Of a DNA stretch of 64,000 nucleotides, positions 38,126 through 46,963 are shown in pieces. The DNA is taken from positions 1,426,001-1,490,000 of the forward strand of contig NZ_CP092587.1 in the NCBI RefSeq assembly GCF_023920225.1, read 5' to 3'. Source of the stretch: Vibrio gazogenes. GTDB lineage: Bacteria > Pseudomonadota > Gammaproteobacteria > Enterobacterales > Vibrionaceae. How positions within the stretch are numbered: position 1 is the first letter of the stretch; every line of letters begins with the position of its first letter. The notes beneath the pieces are model-generated. The model made no database searches and was not told the DNA's origin. It was given only the letters and a program-made list of their open reading frames with translations. A program made the position numbers and the translations under genes.

Positions 38126-39523
38126 ATGAAAAACAGTGTGTCGCTGAGGCATATTGCAGTTGCCCTCGCACTGATACTGGCTGTTTGGCTGGTTTTATTT
38201 CCGGCTGAAGGGGTTCAACCCAACGTGTCACACAGCGCAGCGGTGATACTGATTACGCTGGTGGGTTGGAGTATTGGTTTTTTCCCGCCATTTTTAACTG
38301 CCTTAATCTTCTTTGCTCTGGTGACCATCTTCCAGTTACTTGCCCCGGGGGTACTGTTTGCAGGATTTGGTTCGACCGCCGTGTGGTTAATTATTTCCGG
38401 ATTTATCATTGGCTCAGCAATCAGCCTTTCCGGATTAGGCAAAAGACTGGCATCCCGGATTGCACCATACTTGGTCGGCAGCTATTTCCGTCTGATTTTC
38501 GGCTTGGTTGTGAGTGCAATGATATTGGGATTTTTGATGCCTTCGTCAGTGGGGCGCTCTGTGGTGATGATCCCAATCGGTATGGCTCTGGCGGATAAAG
38601 TTGGTTTTTCTCGCGGCAGTAACGGGCGTCTGGGGATCGCGACGTCACTGACACTGGCCTGTAATATGCCGAGCTTTGCGATTCTGCCGGCCAATATTCC
38701 TAACATGATCTTGAGTGGTGCCAGTGAGACGTTATTTCACCTGAGCTTTGGTTATACCGAATATTTGTGGTTACATTTTCCTGTTCTCGGTATCGTGAAA
38801 TCGTTAATCATTGTCGCGCTGACATTAGTGATCTTTCCTGCCCACATTCGTGCTGAAGCCAGCGATGAAGCGCCGCAACAGCAAGAAGAGGTATATCAGG
38901 CGGCGTTACAAATCCGAGTCGGTATAATTTTAGGCGTGACATTATTATTGTGGATGACGGATACCATTCACGGAGTGAACCCTGCGTGGGTTGGGTTGGC
39001 TGCGGCGATTGTGTTGTTGCTTCCTCGCTGGGGTGTCGTTCCCCCCAAATCATTCAACAGCAGTATTGATTTCGGAGCGGTTGTTTTCGTTGCCGCAGCG
39101 CTTGGGCTCGGGGCGTTAGTGAATCAGTCGGGGATTGGTACAATCATGGGCGATATTTTGGGAGGCCTAATTCCCGGCAAGACCGGAGGCGATTTTCTGA
39201 ACTTCATGGCGCTTTCGCTGATGTCGATGTTTACGGGCTTCGTGGCAACAGTTCCCGGTGTTCCGACCGTCCTGACCCCGATGGCCGGAGATTTAGCACA
39301 AGCCACCGGCTTTACCATTCCTCAGGTATTGATGACTCAAGTGGTCGGTTTCTCGACGGTTATTTTCCCATATCAGGTGACACCGCTGATCATTGCGATG
39401 CAGTTGTCTCATGAACCGTTGTCGAGGCTTTTGAAATTGACATTCCCTCTGGCGATTATTACGGTATTGGTGTTAATGCCGTTAGACTATTTATGGTGGA
39501 ATTTGTTGGGGTGGCTGGGGTGA
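38126..39523 (+). CDS. DASS/SLC13-type anion symporter
   Basis: A 465-residue membrane protein with about 12 hydrophobic segments. The patterns GLGKRLASRIAPYLVG, MPSSVGRSVVMIPIGMALAD and the late TVPGVPTVLTPMAG fit the divalent anion:Na+ symporter family, whose substrates are dicarboxylates or sulfate. A GTG lies upstream at 38117, but AAGG is placed 8 bp before the ATG at 38126, so that start is used. No catabolic gene is attached to it. Confidence 0.82.
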   Translation: MKNSVSLRHIAVALALILAVWLVLFPAEGVQPNVSHSAAVILITLVGWSIGFFPPFLTALIFFALVTIFQLLAPGVLFAGFGSTAVWLIISGFIIGSAISLSGLGKRLASRIAPYLVGSYFRLIFGLVVSAMILGFLMPSSVGRSVVMIPIGMALADKVGFSRGSNGRLGIATSLTLACNMPSFAILPANIPNMILSGASETLFHLSFGYTEYLWLHFPVLGIVKSLIIVALTLVIFPAHIRAEASDEAPQQQEEVYQAALQIRVGIILGVTLLLWMTDTIHGVNPAWVGLAAAIVLLLPRWGVVPPKSFNSSIDFGAVVFVAAALGLGALVNQSGIGTIMGDILGGLIPGKTGGDFLNFMALSLMSMFTGFVATVPGVPTVLTPMAGDLAQATGFTIPQVLMTQVVGFSTVIFPYQVTPLIIAMQLSHEPLSRLLKLTFPLAIITVLVLMPLDYLWWNLLGWLG

Positions 39524-40316
39524 TCTTGGGGGGCGGCAAGCGCTGCTGTATCTCTACTTTTATGTTCCCAGCCTCGGGCCCCGAAATTTGACGCACAATT
39601 TGGTTTTGCGGTTTCAGAGACATCAGTGTTCTGTGCGCCAGTTCATCTTTCAGAGATGAAAGACGAATCAGAAAATCTTTTTTTGTTTGACGGTGTCGCA
39701 CGTTGTCCAGAACCGCCTTTTACGGGCGTCCTGCCCGGAAAAGCCTAATCATTCTCCCGGAATGATTTTCTTTGCTGCGTGGTTGATTTGGATTGGATAA
39801 AACATAGCAAAAGTCAATTTGGTCACAGGACTCAGGGTGAAAAATCATGGACGATTTTTCAGGATTGCTTGAGCAGGAGCGAATCAATCCGACCCGGCCA
39901 GCGTCCACGAACTAAACCGTTCTTTTGGGTACTTTTGGAACGCCAAAAGTATCTGGGGCGCTGTTGGAGATGCTATTGAAATCGACAAAATCAATCGCGC
40001 ACCAAACAACAGCGCCACAATGTTCATCTCCCCAGCCTCCGGCCCCGAAATTTGCACATCTCGGTGCCCATACCCGCCGCCTAAGCATGAAAATGTTATA
40101 TCCCTTCAAAAAATCGCCTTCCCAAAATCAAACTGACTTGATAATGCGTGAATCCTGACCTGCATGTTGCATATAATGGTCCGACTTGCAGATCAATTTT
40201 TATTTTATATAAATCATCTGGCTGCGGTAGCGTGGTGAATCAGGAAAGGCTTGGTTAAACATTGCCAGTCACCATGTTCCAACAATCATAAAGAAAGCAA
40301 CACGAAGGGTGTTTAC
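39524..40316. other. Intergenic region with direct repeats and hairpins before vgrG
   Basis: About 790 bp with no convincing gene. It holds a 24-base direct repeat (CCCAGCCTC-[GC]-GGCCCCGAAATTTG) at 39567-39590 and 40031-40054, differing at one base, around a 440-bp segment. Within that segment are two hairpins: GAAAAATC/GATTTTTC (39838-39858) and TACTTTTGG/CCAAAAGTA (about 39930-39950). The repeat pair may mark a past insertion at the edge of the T6SS island. Confidence 0.6.
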
Positions 40317-42518
40317 ATGGCAACGTTAGGGTTCAGGCTCACCATCGATGGCGTCAATGACGAGACATTGGTGGTCCGTGACTATCAGGGCATCGAATCG
40401 ATCTCAGACTCGGTGGATGATCAAGGTCAACCGGTTTATGGCTATCGGTATTGCATCGATATTGCCAGCCGCAACAGTGACCTGAGTTATGAGCAGATGG
40501 TCGATAGCAGTGCATTACTGGAAGTGCTGCGTAATAACGAAGTGGTACAAAAGGTTCACGGCATTATTCGTAATTTCAGCCGGGGCGATACCGGTCACCA
40601 TCATACCTTTTATTCACTCACTCTGGTGCCTTCCTTAGAAAGACTGTCGCTGCGCCATAACAGCCGGATCTTCCAGCAATTGGATGTGCCGGAAATCCTC
40701 TCCGTGCTGCTTCAGGAAATGAATATCAATGATTATGCGTTTTCAGTGCGCCGCGAGTGTGCCAAACGCGAATACTGCGTTCAGTACCGCGAGACTGATT
40801 TAGAGTTCTTCCACCGTCTGGCAGCGGAAGAAGGGCTGATGTACCACTTTGAACATCAGCAAGACAAGCATGTTTTAGTCCTCACAGATAATCCCGAAGG
40901 GTTCGGCCGCCTGGCGATGCCGGTGCCGTATAATGCGCTGTCCGGTGGAGTGTTTGAGCAACCCTACGTCTCAACTTTGACCGAGCAGAAACAGATGGAA
41001 GTCAGTGACGTTCAACTGGGCGATTACAGCTTTAAAAAGCCATCCTATAATCTGGCTCAGTCAGCCACGGCGTCCGATATGAGTTATCAGCGTGGCGACT
41101 ATGAGCACTTTGACCATCCGGGGCGATTTAAAGACGACACCAGCGGTCAGGCGTTTACGCAAATCCGCCTTGAAGCCCTGCGCCGACAAGCCCACACCTT
41201 CCACGGTAAAAGTAACGACGCACAGCTTCAGGCCGGTAAGCGCTTTGATTTGATGGAGCACTTGGACAGTGAGATGAATCGCAATTATCTGCTGGTTCAG
41301 GTGGCGCATCAGGGTAGCCAGCCGCAAGCGTTGGAAGAATCCGGTGGCAGCGGTGCAACCACGTACGCCAACCAGTTTACTGCGGTCCTCGGTGATCAAG
41401 TGTGGCAGATGACACTCCGCAGCAAGCCGATCCTCAAGTTCCCGACGATGGGCACGGTGGTCGGCCCTGAAGGGGAAGAGATCTACTGTGATGAGCATGG
41501 CCGGGTGAAAGTCCAATTCCCTTGGGACAGATACGGCAGCTCAAATGAGCAAAGCTCTTGCTGGCTCCGCGTGACCCAAGGTTGGGCCGGTGCACAGTAT
41601 GGTATGATGGCCGTGCCGCGGGTTGGTCATGAAGTGGTGATCCACTTCCTCAATGGCGACCCGGATCAGCCGATCATTACCGGTCGGACTTACAATGCCA
41701 ATAATGTTACGCCGTATCCGTTACCGGAGCACAAAACTAAAACGGTGATCCGCACCGAAACGCACCAAGGCGAAGGCTACAACGAACTGAGTTTTGAAGA
41801 CCAGTCAGGCAGCGAGAAAATCTATCTGCACGCGCAAAAAGATACCGACACACTGGTTGAAAACGATGCAACCACGCATATCAAACATAACCAAAGTACC
41901 ACCATCGATAATGACCGCTACAGCCATATCAAGGTCAATGATCACCACACCGTCAGCGGTGAAGCGCGCACCAAAATCGCCAAGAGCCAGACATTGATGA
42001 TTGAAGGTGAATTGCATGTGAAAGCCGGTAAAGTGTGGGTCAATGAAGCGGGTACCGAAATCCATATCAAAGCCGGTGAGCAAGTCATCATCGAAGCGGG
42101 TAACGAAATCACCCTTAAAGCCGGTGGCAGCTTCGTTAAAGTCGATCCGTCCGGTGTTTCCCTCAGCGGTGCCGGAGTCAATCTCAACTCCGGTGGCAGT
42201 GCCGGCAGTGGCAGTGGGTTTGGTGGGGAATTACCATTAAATGCCAAGGCTCTTATTCAGGAAGATCAAAAACATATCATGGAGTTCTTTTATATGGATC
42301 CTGAATTACAGCCATATGCCGGTACAAAATATAAAGCTGTTCTTAGTGATGGTACTGAGTTAACAGGAGCACTTGATGAAGACGGGTATGCCAAACTTGA
42401 GAATGTACCTAACGGTGTTGCCCGCATTCATTATCTTTCCGATGAAGCCTTTGATGATATTCCCAGAGAATCGATTTCTAAGGTTGTTAATCACCTTGAT
42501 AGTTTGCTGGGAGCGTAA
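40317..42518 (+). CDS. vgrG: T6SS spike protein VgrG with C-terminal extension
   Basis: A 733-residue VgrG, the trimeric tip of the type VI secretion tube. The gp27/gp5-like core is recognisable from [12 protein letters not shown] through [33 protein letters not shown] and [20 protein letters not shown] to the repeated beta-helix with HIKHN and [11 protein letters not shown] units. After a Gly/Ser linker ([13 protein letters not shown]) about 95 residues form a separate domain ([20 protein letters not shown]) resembling transthyretin-like adaptor domains that hold effectors. The ATG at 40317 has AAGGGTG upstream. Base composition becomes more AT-rich at the extension and stays so through the effector genes. 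No hcp, PAAR or DUF4123 gene is nearby. Confidence 0.92.
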   Translation: MATLGFRLTIDGVNDETLVVRDYQGIESISDSVDDQGQPVYGYRYCIDIASRNSDLSYEQMVDSSALLEVLRNNEVVQKVHGIIRNFSRGDTGHHHTFYSLTLVPSLERLSLRHNSRIFQQLDVPEILSVLLQEMNINDYAFSVRRECAKREYCVQYRETDLEFFHRLAAEEGLMYHFEHQQDKHVLVLTDNPEGFGRLAMPVPYNALSGGVFEQPYVSTLTEQKQMEVSDVQLGDYSFKKPSYNLAQSATASDMSYQRGDYEHFDHPGRFKDDTSGQAFTQIRLEALRRQAHTFHGKSNDAQLQAGKRFDLMEHLDSEMNRNYLLVQVAHQGSQPQALEESGGSGATTYANQFTAVLGDQVWQMTLRSKPILKFPTMGTVVGPEGEEIYCDEHGRVKVQFPWDRYGSSNEQSSCWLRVTQGWAGAQYGMMAVPRVGHEVVIHFLNGDPDQPIITGRTYNANNVTPYPLPEHKTKTVIRTETHQGEGYNELSFEDQSGSEKIYLHAQKDTDTLVENDATTHIKHNQSTTIDNDRYSHIKVNDHHTVSGEARTKIAKSQTLMIEGELHVKAGKVWVNEAGTEIHIKAGEQVIIEAGNEITLKAGGSFVKVDPSGVSLSGAGVNLNSGGSAGSGSGFGGELPLNAKALIQEDQKHIMEFFYMDPELQPYAGTKYKAVLSDGTELTGALDEDGYAKLENVPNGVARIHYLSDEAFDDIPRESISKVVNHLDSLLGA

Positions 42519-42521
42519 TTC

Positions 42522-43841
42522 ATGTGGGGAAATGATGTTTATGAATGGCTTTATGACAATCTGGAAGATGCTTATACCGCAGGCGAAGACTATATCAAGC
42601 AGAAAGCTCAGGAAGCAAAAGATGCTGTTATGGGGCCGGTTCAGTGGATTTGGGAAACGCTTCAAGGAGACTTTAACGCAGATATGAGTGCCGGGCAGAT
42701 TGCTGCTAACGCTGCATTAGGACTCATCCCAGTTGTTGACCAGATATTAGACTGCCGAGATTTAATCGCGAACTGTAAGAATATTAAAGAAGACTCGAGT
42801 AACAAAGGGGCATGGATTGCGCTGTGTCTGACGTTGATTGGCCTGTTCCCCTCATTGGGCTCGGCAGCAAAAGGGATTTTGAAAATATTCTTCTTGTTCC
42901 TGCGTAAAGCGGGGGGTGATGTAGCGAGAGTGATTCGTCCGGCGATGAAACCTGTCCTATCTTTTTTGGCAGATCCGAAAGTACAGAAAATACTGGGTCA
43001 GAAGCAGGCAGGTGAAGTCTTGACCAAAGTTGCTGACCAGTTGAAAGAGCTCTCTTCGATGGTGACAAAATCCAAGCTACTTGGTTTGTTCGATGAAGCA
43101 GCCGATGCTTTGAAAAGTGTTGTCAATAAAGTCAAAGCGGTTGCGCCTGCAAATGTCTGCCGGATGTTGGATGATTTTGTTGAGACGGTTGTCGAAATTC
43201 GCGGTAAAGCCGATGAAATGATAGGGGTTGTACTTGAGCCGGTACAAAAACTGCTGGATGATTTGGAAAAGCATCTGAAGTCAGAGATTGATGAGTTGAA
43301 TAACAGCCATTTAGCTCCGGCAGGAGGTGTTGTTGTCCATCAGTTAGATGATAGTGTGGTGGCTATTCAGCCAAGAATTATTAAAGCCACCAATAAAGAA
43401 AAGGGAATTTTCGGTGAAATTATCAGTGATAATTTTATGGAAAATAAACAATTTGAGAATTTACTATCTGAAGATCGTCGTGTCAGGAAGATGACGGATA
43501 AGCCCCGAGGGCGAGGGATTGATGGGATTTATGTAAGAAGGGAACCACCTCCACCATTATATGTTGTTACTGAGACTAAATACCGGACAGATACTGGGAA
43601 GTATATAGATGATGATGGAGTAGCGAAGGATTCTGTTCTTTCTATGACGAAGCACTCTGGTAAGCAGATGAGTAATCGATGGGTAGAGAAACGTCTTCCT
43701 GATGAGTTAAGTGACGATGAATTATTGGAACTAGAAGCAACAGGGTATCAAAAATGGTTAATCATTGTTGATGACTCTGGTAGTGTTGTGAACGTTACGA
43801 CACTCGATAACGATGCCAATTCTCTGGAACGAATCTTTTAG
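42522..43841 (+). CDS. Predicted T6SS nuclease effector, PoNe-like PD-(D/E)xK
   Basis: A 439-residue protein starting 3 bp after vgrG. The N-terminal 140 residues contain two hydrophobic stretches (AANAALGLIPVVDQIL; ALCLTLIGLFPSLG) typical of T6SS pre-toxin regions, then an alpha-helical middle. The C-terminal 140 residues hold a nuclease-like core: GEIISDNF near 298, GRGIDGIYV near 330 and VVTETKYR near 350, i.e. the E, D and E-x-K positions of a PD-(D/E)xK site. PoNe DNases have this pattern, and the next gene is a DUF1910/DUF1911-type immunity protein (PoNi), which supports the call. It is probably carried by the VgrG extension. DNase activity is inferred, not shown. Confidence 0.82.
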   Translation: MWGNDVYEWLYDNLEDAYTAGEDYIKQKAQEAKDAVMGPVQWIWETLQGDFNADMSAGQIAANAALGLIPVVDQILDCRDLIANCKNIKEDSSNKGAWIALCLTLIGLFPSLGSAAKGILKIFFLFLRKAGGDVARVIRPAMKPVLSFLADPKVQKILGQKQAGEVLTKVADQLKELSSMVTKSKLLGLFDEAADALKSVVNKVKAVAPANVCRMLDDFVETVVEIRGKADEMIGVVLEPVQKLLDDLEKHLKSEIDELNNSHLAPAGGVVVHQLDDSVVAIQPRIIKATNKEKGIFGEIISDNFMENKQFENLLSEDRRVRKMTDKPRGRGIDGIYVRREPPPPLYVVTETKYRTDTGKYIDDDGVAKDSVLSMTKHSGKQMSNRWVEKRLPDELSDDELLELEATGYQKWLIIVDDSGSVVNVTTLDNDANSLERIF

Positions 43842-43856
43842 TATAGGAATAAATTA

Positions 43857-44831
43857 ATGAGCGCTGATTTTTTGAGTACCAGAAGAGACCCTTTACTTGA
43901 AGAGGATATATATCTAGGTAAAAAAGAAAGTTTCCAGAAGAGGTTAACTCATGAGGGGTTGAGAAAAGTACTAACTGACCCCGAAAAAGATGATGATCAT
44001 AAATGTAGTATTAGCTGGGGCTTCTTTACCGCATATTTTGAAAATACAATACTAGATTATTCTGCCGGTTTGTCATTAGAAACCGTTTTGAATGATTTTG
44101 ATAAAACTCTAGAATATTATATTGGTCATAAAAAAAACCATATTAATGATGTTCTTAAATATTGGGAGCCTGACTCATTTCAATATATTTTATGGCTGTA
44201 TAGCTTATCCATTCTGTTAGGAAAGCAACAATATCTGGTTCCATTAAGTCGCTGGTTGACTATATTAGGGGATGTTAAAGATGATCCTATTTTAAGTATC
44301 TTGCTGGCACGAATTGGGATTGTTGGTCTCCCTCGTCAAGAATTACTTGCTTTCCCAAAATCCTACCAATATCTCTACGATGCAATCAAAGGCGATGGTG
44401 TTTCTCCTACAAAAACAGAGCGGCAGGAAAGTATCAAGCAGTATCTCAAAGGTTGGTATAAAGGGATGAAAGACTGCTACTGGTATAACCGCCATAAAGG
44501 TAAATTCCCGACTTTCTTTGGCTACTGGGCATTTGAAGCGGGGATGGTGACATTACTCTATGGTTTGGACGATAGCAGTTACCGTCACATGCTTTACTAT
44601 CCGAAAGATTTGGTTGATCATGCCAGAGCTCAGGGGTATGACCAATTATTTGCGTCAGAGCAAATGGAACAGCAGAAGCACTATATTGTTTTACCCGGAG
44701 ATGAAAGTTCGATAGATGGTACTTTTTTATGTAATCTGACGAATGACCAAATTATATTAAACCGTGGTGATCGAGCTCCGGGTCCGGTAGAAGATGAAAA
44801 TGGTAATTGTCTTTTCTGGGTTAGTCAGTAA
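43857..44831 (+). CDS. PoNi-like immunity protein 1 (DUF1910/DUF1911)
   Basis: A 324-residue helical protein, 15 bp after the effector with AGGA upstream of the ATG. The N-terminus TRRDPLLEEDIY and the C-terminal block FFGYWAFEAGMVTLLYGLDDSSYR with YYPKDLVDHAR are the DUF1910/DUF1911 marks of PoNi immunity proteins. It should neutralise the effector coded just before it. The last 168 residues are almost identical to those of the second immunity protein, while the first half is different. Confidence 0.88.
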   Translation: MSADFLSTRRDPLLEEDIYLGKKESFQKRLTHEGLRKVLTDPEKDDDHKCSISWGFFTAYFENTILDYSAGLSLETVLNDFDKTLEYYIGHKKNHINDVLKYWEPDSFQYILWLYSLSILLGKQQYLVPLSRWLTILGDVKDDPILSILLARIGIVGLPRQELLAFPKSYQYLYDAIKGDGVSPTKTERQESIKQYLKGWYKGMKDCYWYNRHKGKFPTFFGYWAFEAGMVTLLYGLDDSSYRHMLYYPKDLVDHARAQGYDQLFASEQMEQQKHYIVLPGDESSIDGTFLCNLTNDQIILNRGDRAPGPVEDENGNCLFWVSQ

Positions 44832-44889
44832 TCGATATGAGGCGTTTGGGGACTCTCAGACGCCTTTAATTATATTTTTGTACAACTAA

Positions 44890-45159
44890 ATGAATTTTAC
44901 AAATAAGTTATTTTTATCAATTAACATAACACTAGTGTTATTCTTATTATACCTAGTTACTGTCGCGAAAGATTTATATCCATTATATGAGTGTTTTGTA
45001 TTGGATGGATATCAATATGTTGGTGAAACCTACGCAAAATATTATAGGGGATATATAGTGTTGGTTTTTGGTTCTTTATTGATACTGGTTTCCTGTATGC
45101 TATTTTCTGAGCTAGCCGAGGAAAAGCGGAGAGTAATAGATTCTGAGTATGAACATTAG
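44890..45159 (+). CDS. Small two-helix membrane protein of unknown function
   Basis: An 89-residue protein with hydrophobic segments at about 7-26 (LFLSINITLVLFLLYLVTV) and 53-72 (GYIVLVFGSLLILVSCML), and a charged tail (EEKRRVIDSEYEH). It lies between the two immunity genes. It has no ribosome site of note and no family was recognised. It could be an immunity protein for another effector or debris with a chance frame. Its TAG is followed directly, in the same frame, by the effector-tail remnant. Confidence 0.5.
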   Translation: MNFTNKLFLSINITLVLFLLYLVTVAKDLYPLYECFVLDGYQYVGETYAKYYRGYIVLVFGSLLILVSCMLFSELAEEKRRVIDSEYEH

Positions 45160-45246
45160 CTTATGGATGTAGATGATTCAGGCAGTGTGATTAATACTAC
45201 TAAGCTAGATGAGAAAGCTAACAGTATTGAAGAGGTTATTTTATGA
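45160..45246 (+). pseudogene. Remnant C-terminus of a second PoNe-like effector
   Basis: From 45160 the frame reads L-M-D-V-D-D-S-G-S-V-I-N and ends in N-S-I-E-E-V-I-L-stop. The intact effector ends with L-I-I-V-D-D-S-G-S-V-V-N and N-S-L-E-R-I-F-stop, so these 28 codons are a homologous tail without its body. The stop overlaps the ATG of the second immunity gene (ATGA), like a coupled effector-immunity pair. A methionine at 45163 could still start a 27-residue leader peptide. Confidence 0.8.
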
Positions 45247-46220
45247 CAATGGATGCGACTGATTTTGAATTAAGCAGACGAGATCCTTTATTAAGTTGTG
45301 ACGTCTATAATGAACAGAGAGAACTTTTTCAAGATGATAAGTCAAATCGATATGATAAGGTAAATGACTCGACAAATAGTATAGCGTTAAGAACTCGGGT
45401 CAGTTGGTCGTTGTCATTAGGTAAATTTGAGCGTGCAACACTTGAATACTCTGCGGGAAGTAGTCTTGAAGAGGTTGAAATTTTAATTAGAGATGCTCTT
45501 GCCGAGTTGAATAGACACAAAACGCAGTTCCCATTTAAATCATTTTCATATTGGGAACCTGATTCGTTTCAATTTTTACTTTGGTCTCTCAGTTTTGCTA
45601 TATGCTCTGAAGATAAAAAATCGCTTGCCACCATTATACGTATGTTAGGTAAAAACCCACAAGATGATGACGATCCTATTCTTAGTATCCTTTTAGCTCG
45701 TTTAGGGTATATAGGTCTCCCTCGTCAAGAATTACTTGCTTTCCCAAAATCCTATCAACATCTCTACGATGCAATCAAAGGCGATGGTGTTTCTCCCACA
45801 AAAATAGAGCGGCAGGAAAGTATCAAGCAGTATCTCAAAGGTTGGTATAAAGGGATGAAAGACTGCTACTGGTATGACCGCCATAAAGGTAAATTCCCGA
45901 CTTTCTTTGGTTACTGGGCATTTGAAGCAGGGATGGTGACATTACTCTATGGTTTGGACGATAGCAGTTACCGTCACATGCTCTACTATCCGAAAGATTT
46001 GGTTGATCATGCCAGAGCTCAGGGGTATGACCAATTGTTTGCGTCAGAGCAAATGGAACAGCAGAAGCACTATATTGTTTTACCCGGAGATGAAAGTTCG
46101 ATAGATGGTACTTTTTTATGTAATCTGACGAATGACCAAATTATATTAAACCGTGGTGATCGAGCTCCGGGTCCGGTAGAAGATGAGAATGGTAACCGTA
46201 TCTTTTGGGTGAGCCAATAG
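45243..46220 (+). CDS. PoNi-like immunity protein 2 (orphan)
   Basis: A 325-residue paralogue of the first immunity protein with the same SRRDPLLSCDVY start and DUF1911 end. From codon GLPRQELLAF onward (45714) it matches the first copy with about five residue changes; upstream of this the two proteins are clearly different. Since only the tail of its former effector remains, this gene is an orphan immunity gene that could protect against a non-kin toxin. The start overlaps the remnant's stop. Confidence 0.87.
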   Translation: MTMDATDFELSRRDPLLSCDVYNEQRELFQDDKSNRYDKVNDSTNSIALRTRVSWSLSLGKFERATLEYSAGSSLEEVEILIRDALAELNRHKTQFPFKSFSYWEPDSFQFLLWSLSFAICSEDKKSLATIIRMLGKNPQDDDDPILSILLARLGYIGLPRQELLAFPKSYQHLYDAIKGDGVSPTKIERQESIKQYLKGWYKGMKDCYWYDRHKGKFPTFFGYWAFEAGMVTLLYGLDDSSYRHMLYYPKDLVDHARAQGYDQLFASEQMEQQKHYIVLPGDESSIDGTFLCNLTNDQIILNRGDRAPGPVEDENGNRIFWVSQ

Positions 46221-46297
46221 GAGGTTGTTCGAGACTATTTATTGTGGGTTTTATTCTATCAATCCAGACAGGCCACTCAAAATTGATGCCCAAATTA

Positions 46298-46323
46298 AAT
46301 CGAGCCACAAATGTGACTCGATT
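46298..46323 (+). terminator. Hairpin after the second immunity gene
   Basis: AATCGAG-C-CACA and TGTG-A-CTCGATT pair with one mismatch. It lies 78 bp after the immunity gene stop and may end the T6SS operon transcript; the T run is poor. Confidence 0.5.
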
Positions 46324-46349
46324 ATCACATCACAAACACCCATCAGGCT

Positions 46350-46544
46350 TTATGCAATATTTTCATCCCCGTCTTCATGATACCGACAATAGTGGGTGGT
46401 GATTAGGTTGTTGAGATAGAGTAAAACTTCACACATTTCCTGTCGGTTCTCCCGTTGCTCAGCCAGAAACATCTCTTCCAGTTGACGTAAGTATTCACGG
46501 GCTTTTTGTGACAGTTGCGGATCATAGTGGATGGTTTCGAACAT
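46350..46544 (-). CDS. Small hypothetical protein
   Basis: A 64-residue acidic helical protein (MFETIHYDPQLSQKAREYLR, then a Glu-rich helix LEEMFLAEQRENRQEM and CRYHEDGDE). The ATG at 46544 has GGGAA upstream; a longer frame to 46595 is less likely. No family or function is recognised. It lies next to a structured non-coding stretch on the edge of the T6SS island. Confidence 0.55.
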   Translation of the reverse strand: MFETIHYDPQLSQKAREYLRQLEEMFLAEQRENRQEMCEVLLYLNNLITTHYCRYHEDGDENIA

Positions 46545-46603
46545 AGTAAATTCCCAGGTAAAGTTACAATTTATTCCATCATCCAAAGGGACCAATCATT
46601 GGG

Positions 46604-46739
46604 TGGTGGACTGAGTCGGGTTTGGTCCTACCGTTACCTAGGCTACGGCCAGCCCGGAGGCTGCCCAATCAGTCCACCATAATTTTCAGGCGGCACTGAT
46701 AGTCGCATAAAAACAGTTCGGAGAGAACCGTGTTTATGC
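46604..46739. other. Highly structured non-coding segment
   Basis: TGGTGGACTGA (46604-46614) is a perfect inverse of TCAGTCCACCA (46669-46679), enclosing a second stem (CGGGTT/AGCCCG) and a third (CCGT/ACGG) in a nearly continuous hairpin. A further hairpin, GCATAAAAACAGTTC (46705-46719) with GAACCGTGTTTATGC (46725-46739), follows. It may be a non-coding RNA, a fragment of a mobile element or a recombination site. No coding frame covers it. Confidence 0.55.
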
Positions 46740-46963
46740 ACCTAAGTATTAGAAAACGGGGGACCAATCCCGTTCCGGAATGTTCCGGTACAGGGTTAGA
46801 TTAATGAACGTCGGGTGTTGGAACAATAGACGCAAGTATGGAAAAAGTATGAGGTTCTTCGAGTCAGTTCACTTTTCTGCTGGAATGCCTGGCGCTCATT
46901 CTCCCATTCGTTTGTTTTGACGGATTAGATAACCCCTCTCGCTACGATATCAGCACTCACACA

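Larger units (their letters stand above)
44325..46220 (+). repeat. 507-bp near-identical direct repeat in the two immunity genes
   Basis: The two copies are 44325-44831 and 45714-46220. They start together at GGTCTCCCTCGTCAAG and run to the stop codons with few differences by eye. Sequence before the boundary is not alignable at the same level, so the edge is sharp. Confidence 0.85.

Noticed and set aside
39720..40158. Short frames in the region before vgrG
   Set aside because: They cover direct repeats and hairpins, have no ribosome sites and no family resemblance.
46205..46402. A 65-codon frame after the second immunity gene
   Set aside because: It starts inside the immunity gene and crosses the hairpin; composition is not protein-like.
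46604..46679. Integron attC site
   Set aside because: The hairpin lacks the typical RYYYAAC/GTTRRRY core ends and no integrase or cassette array is present.
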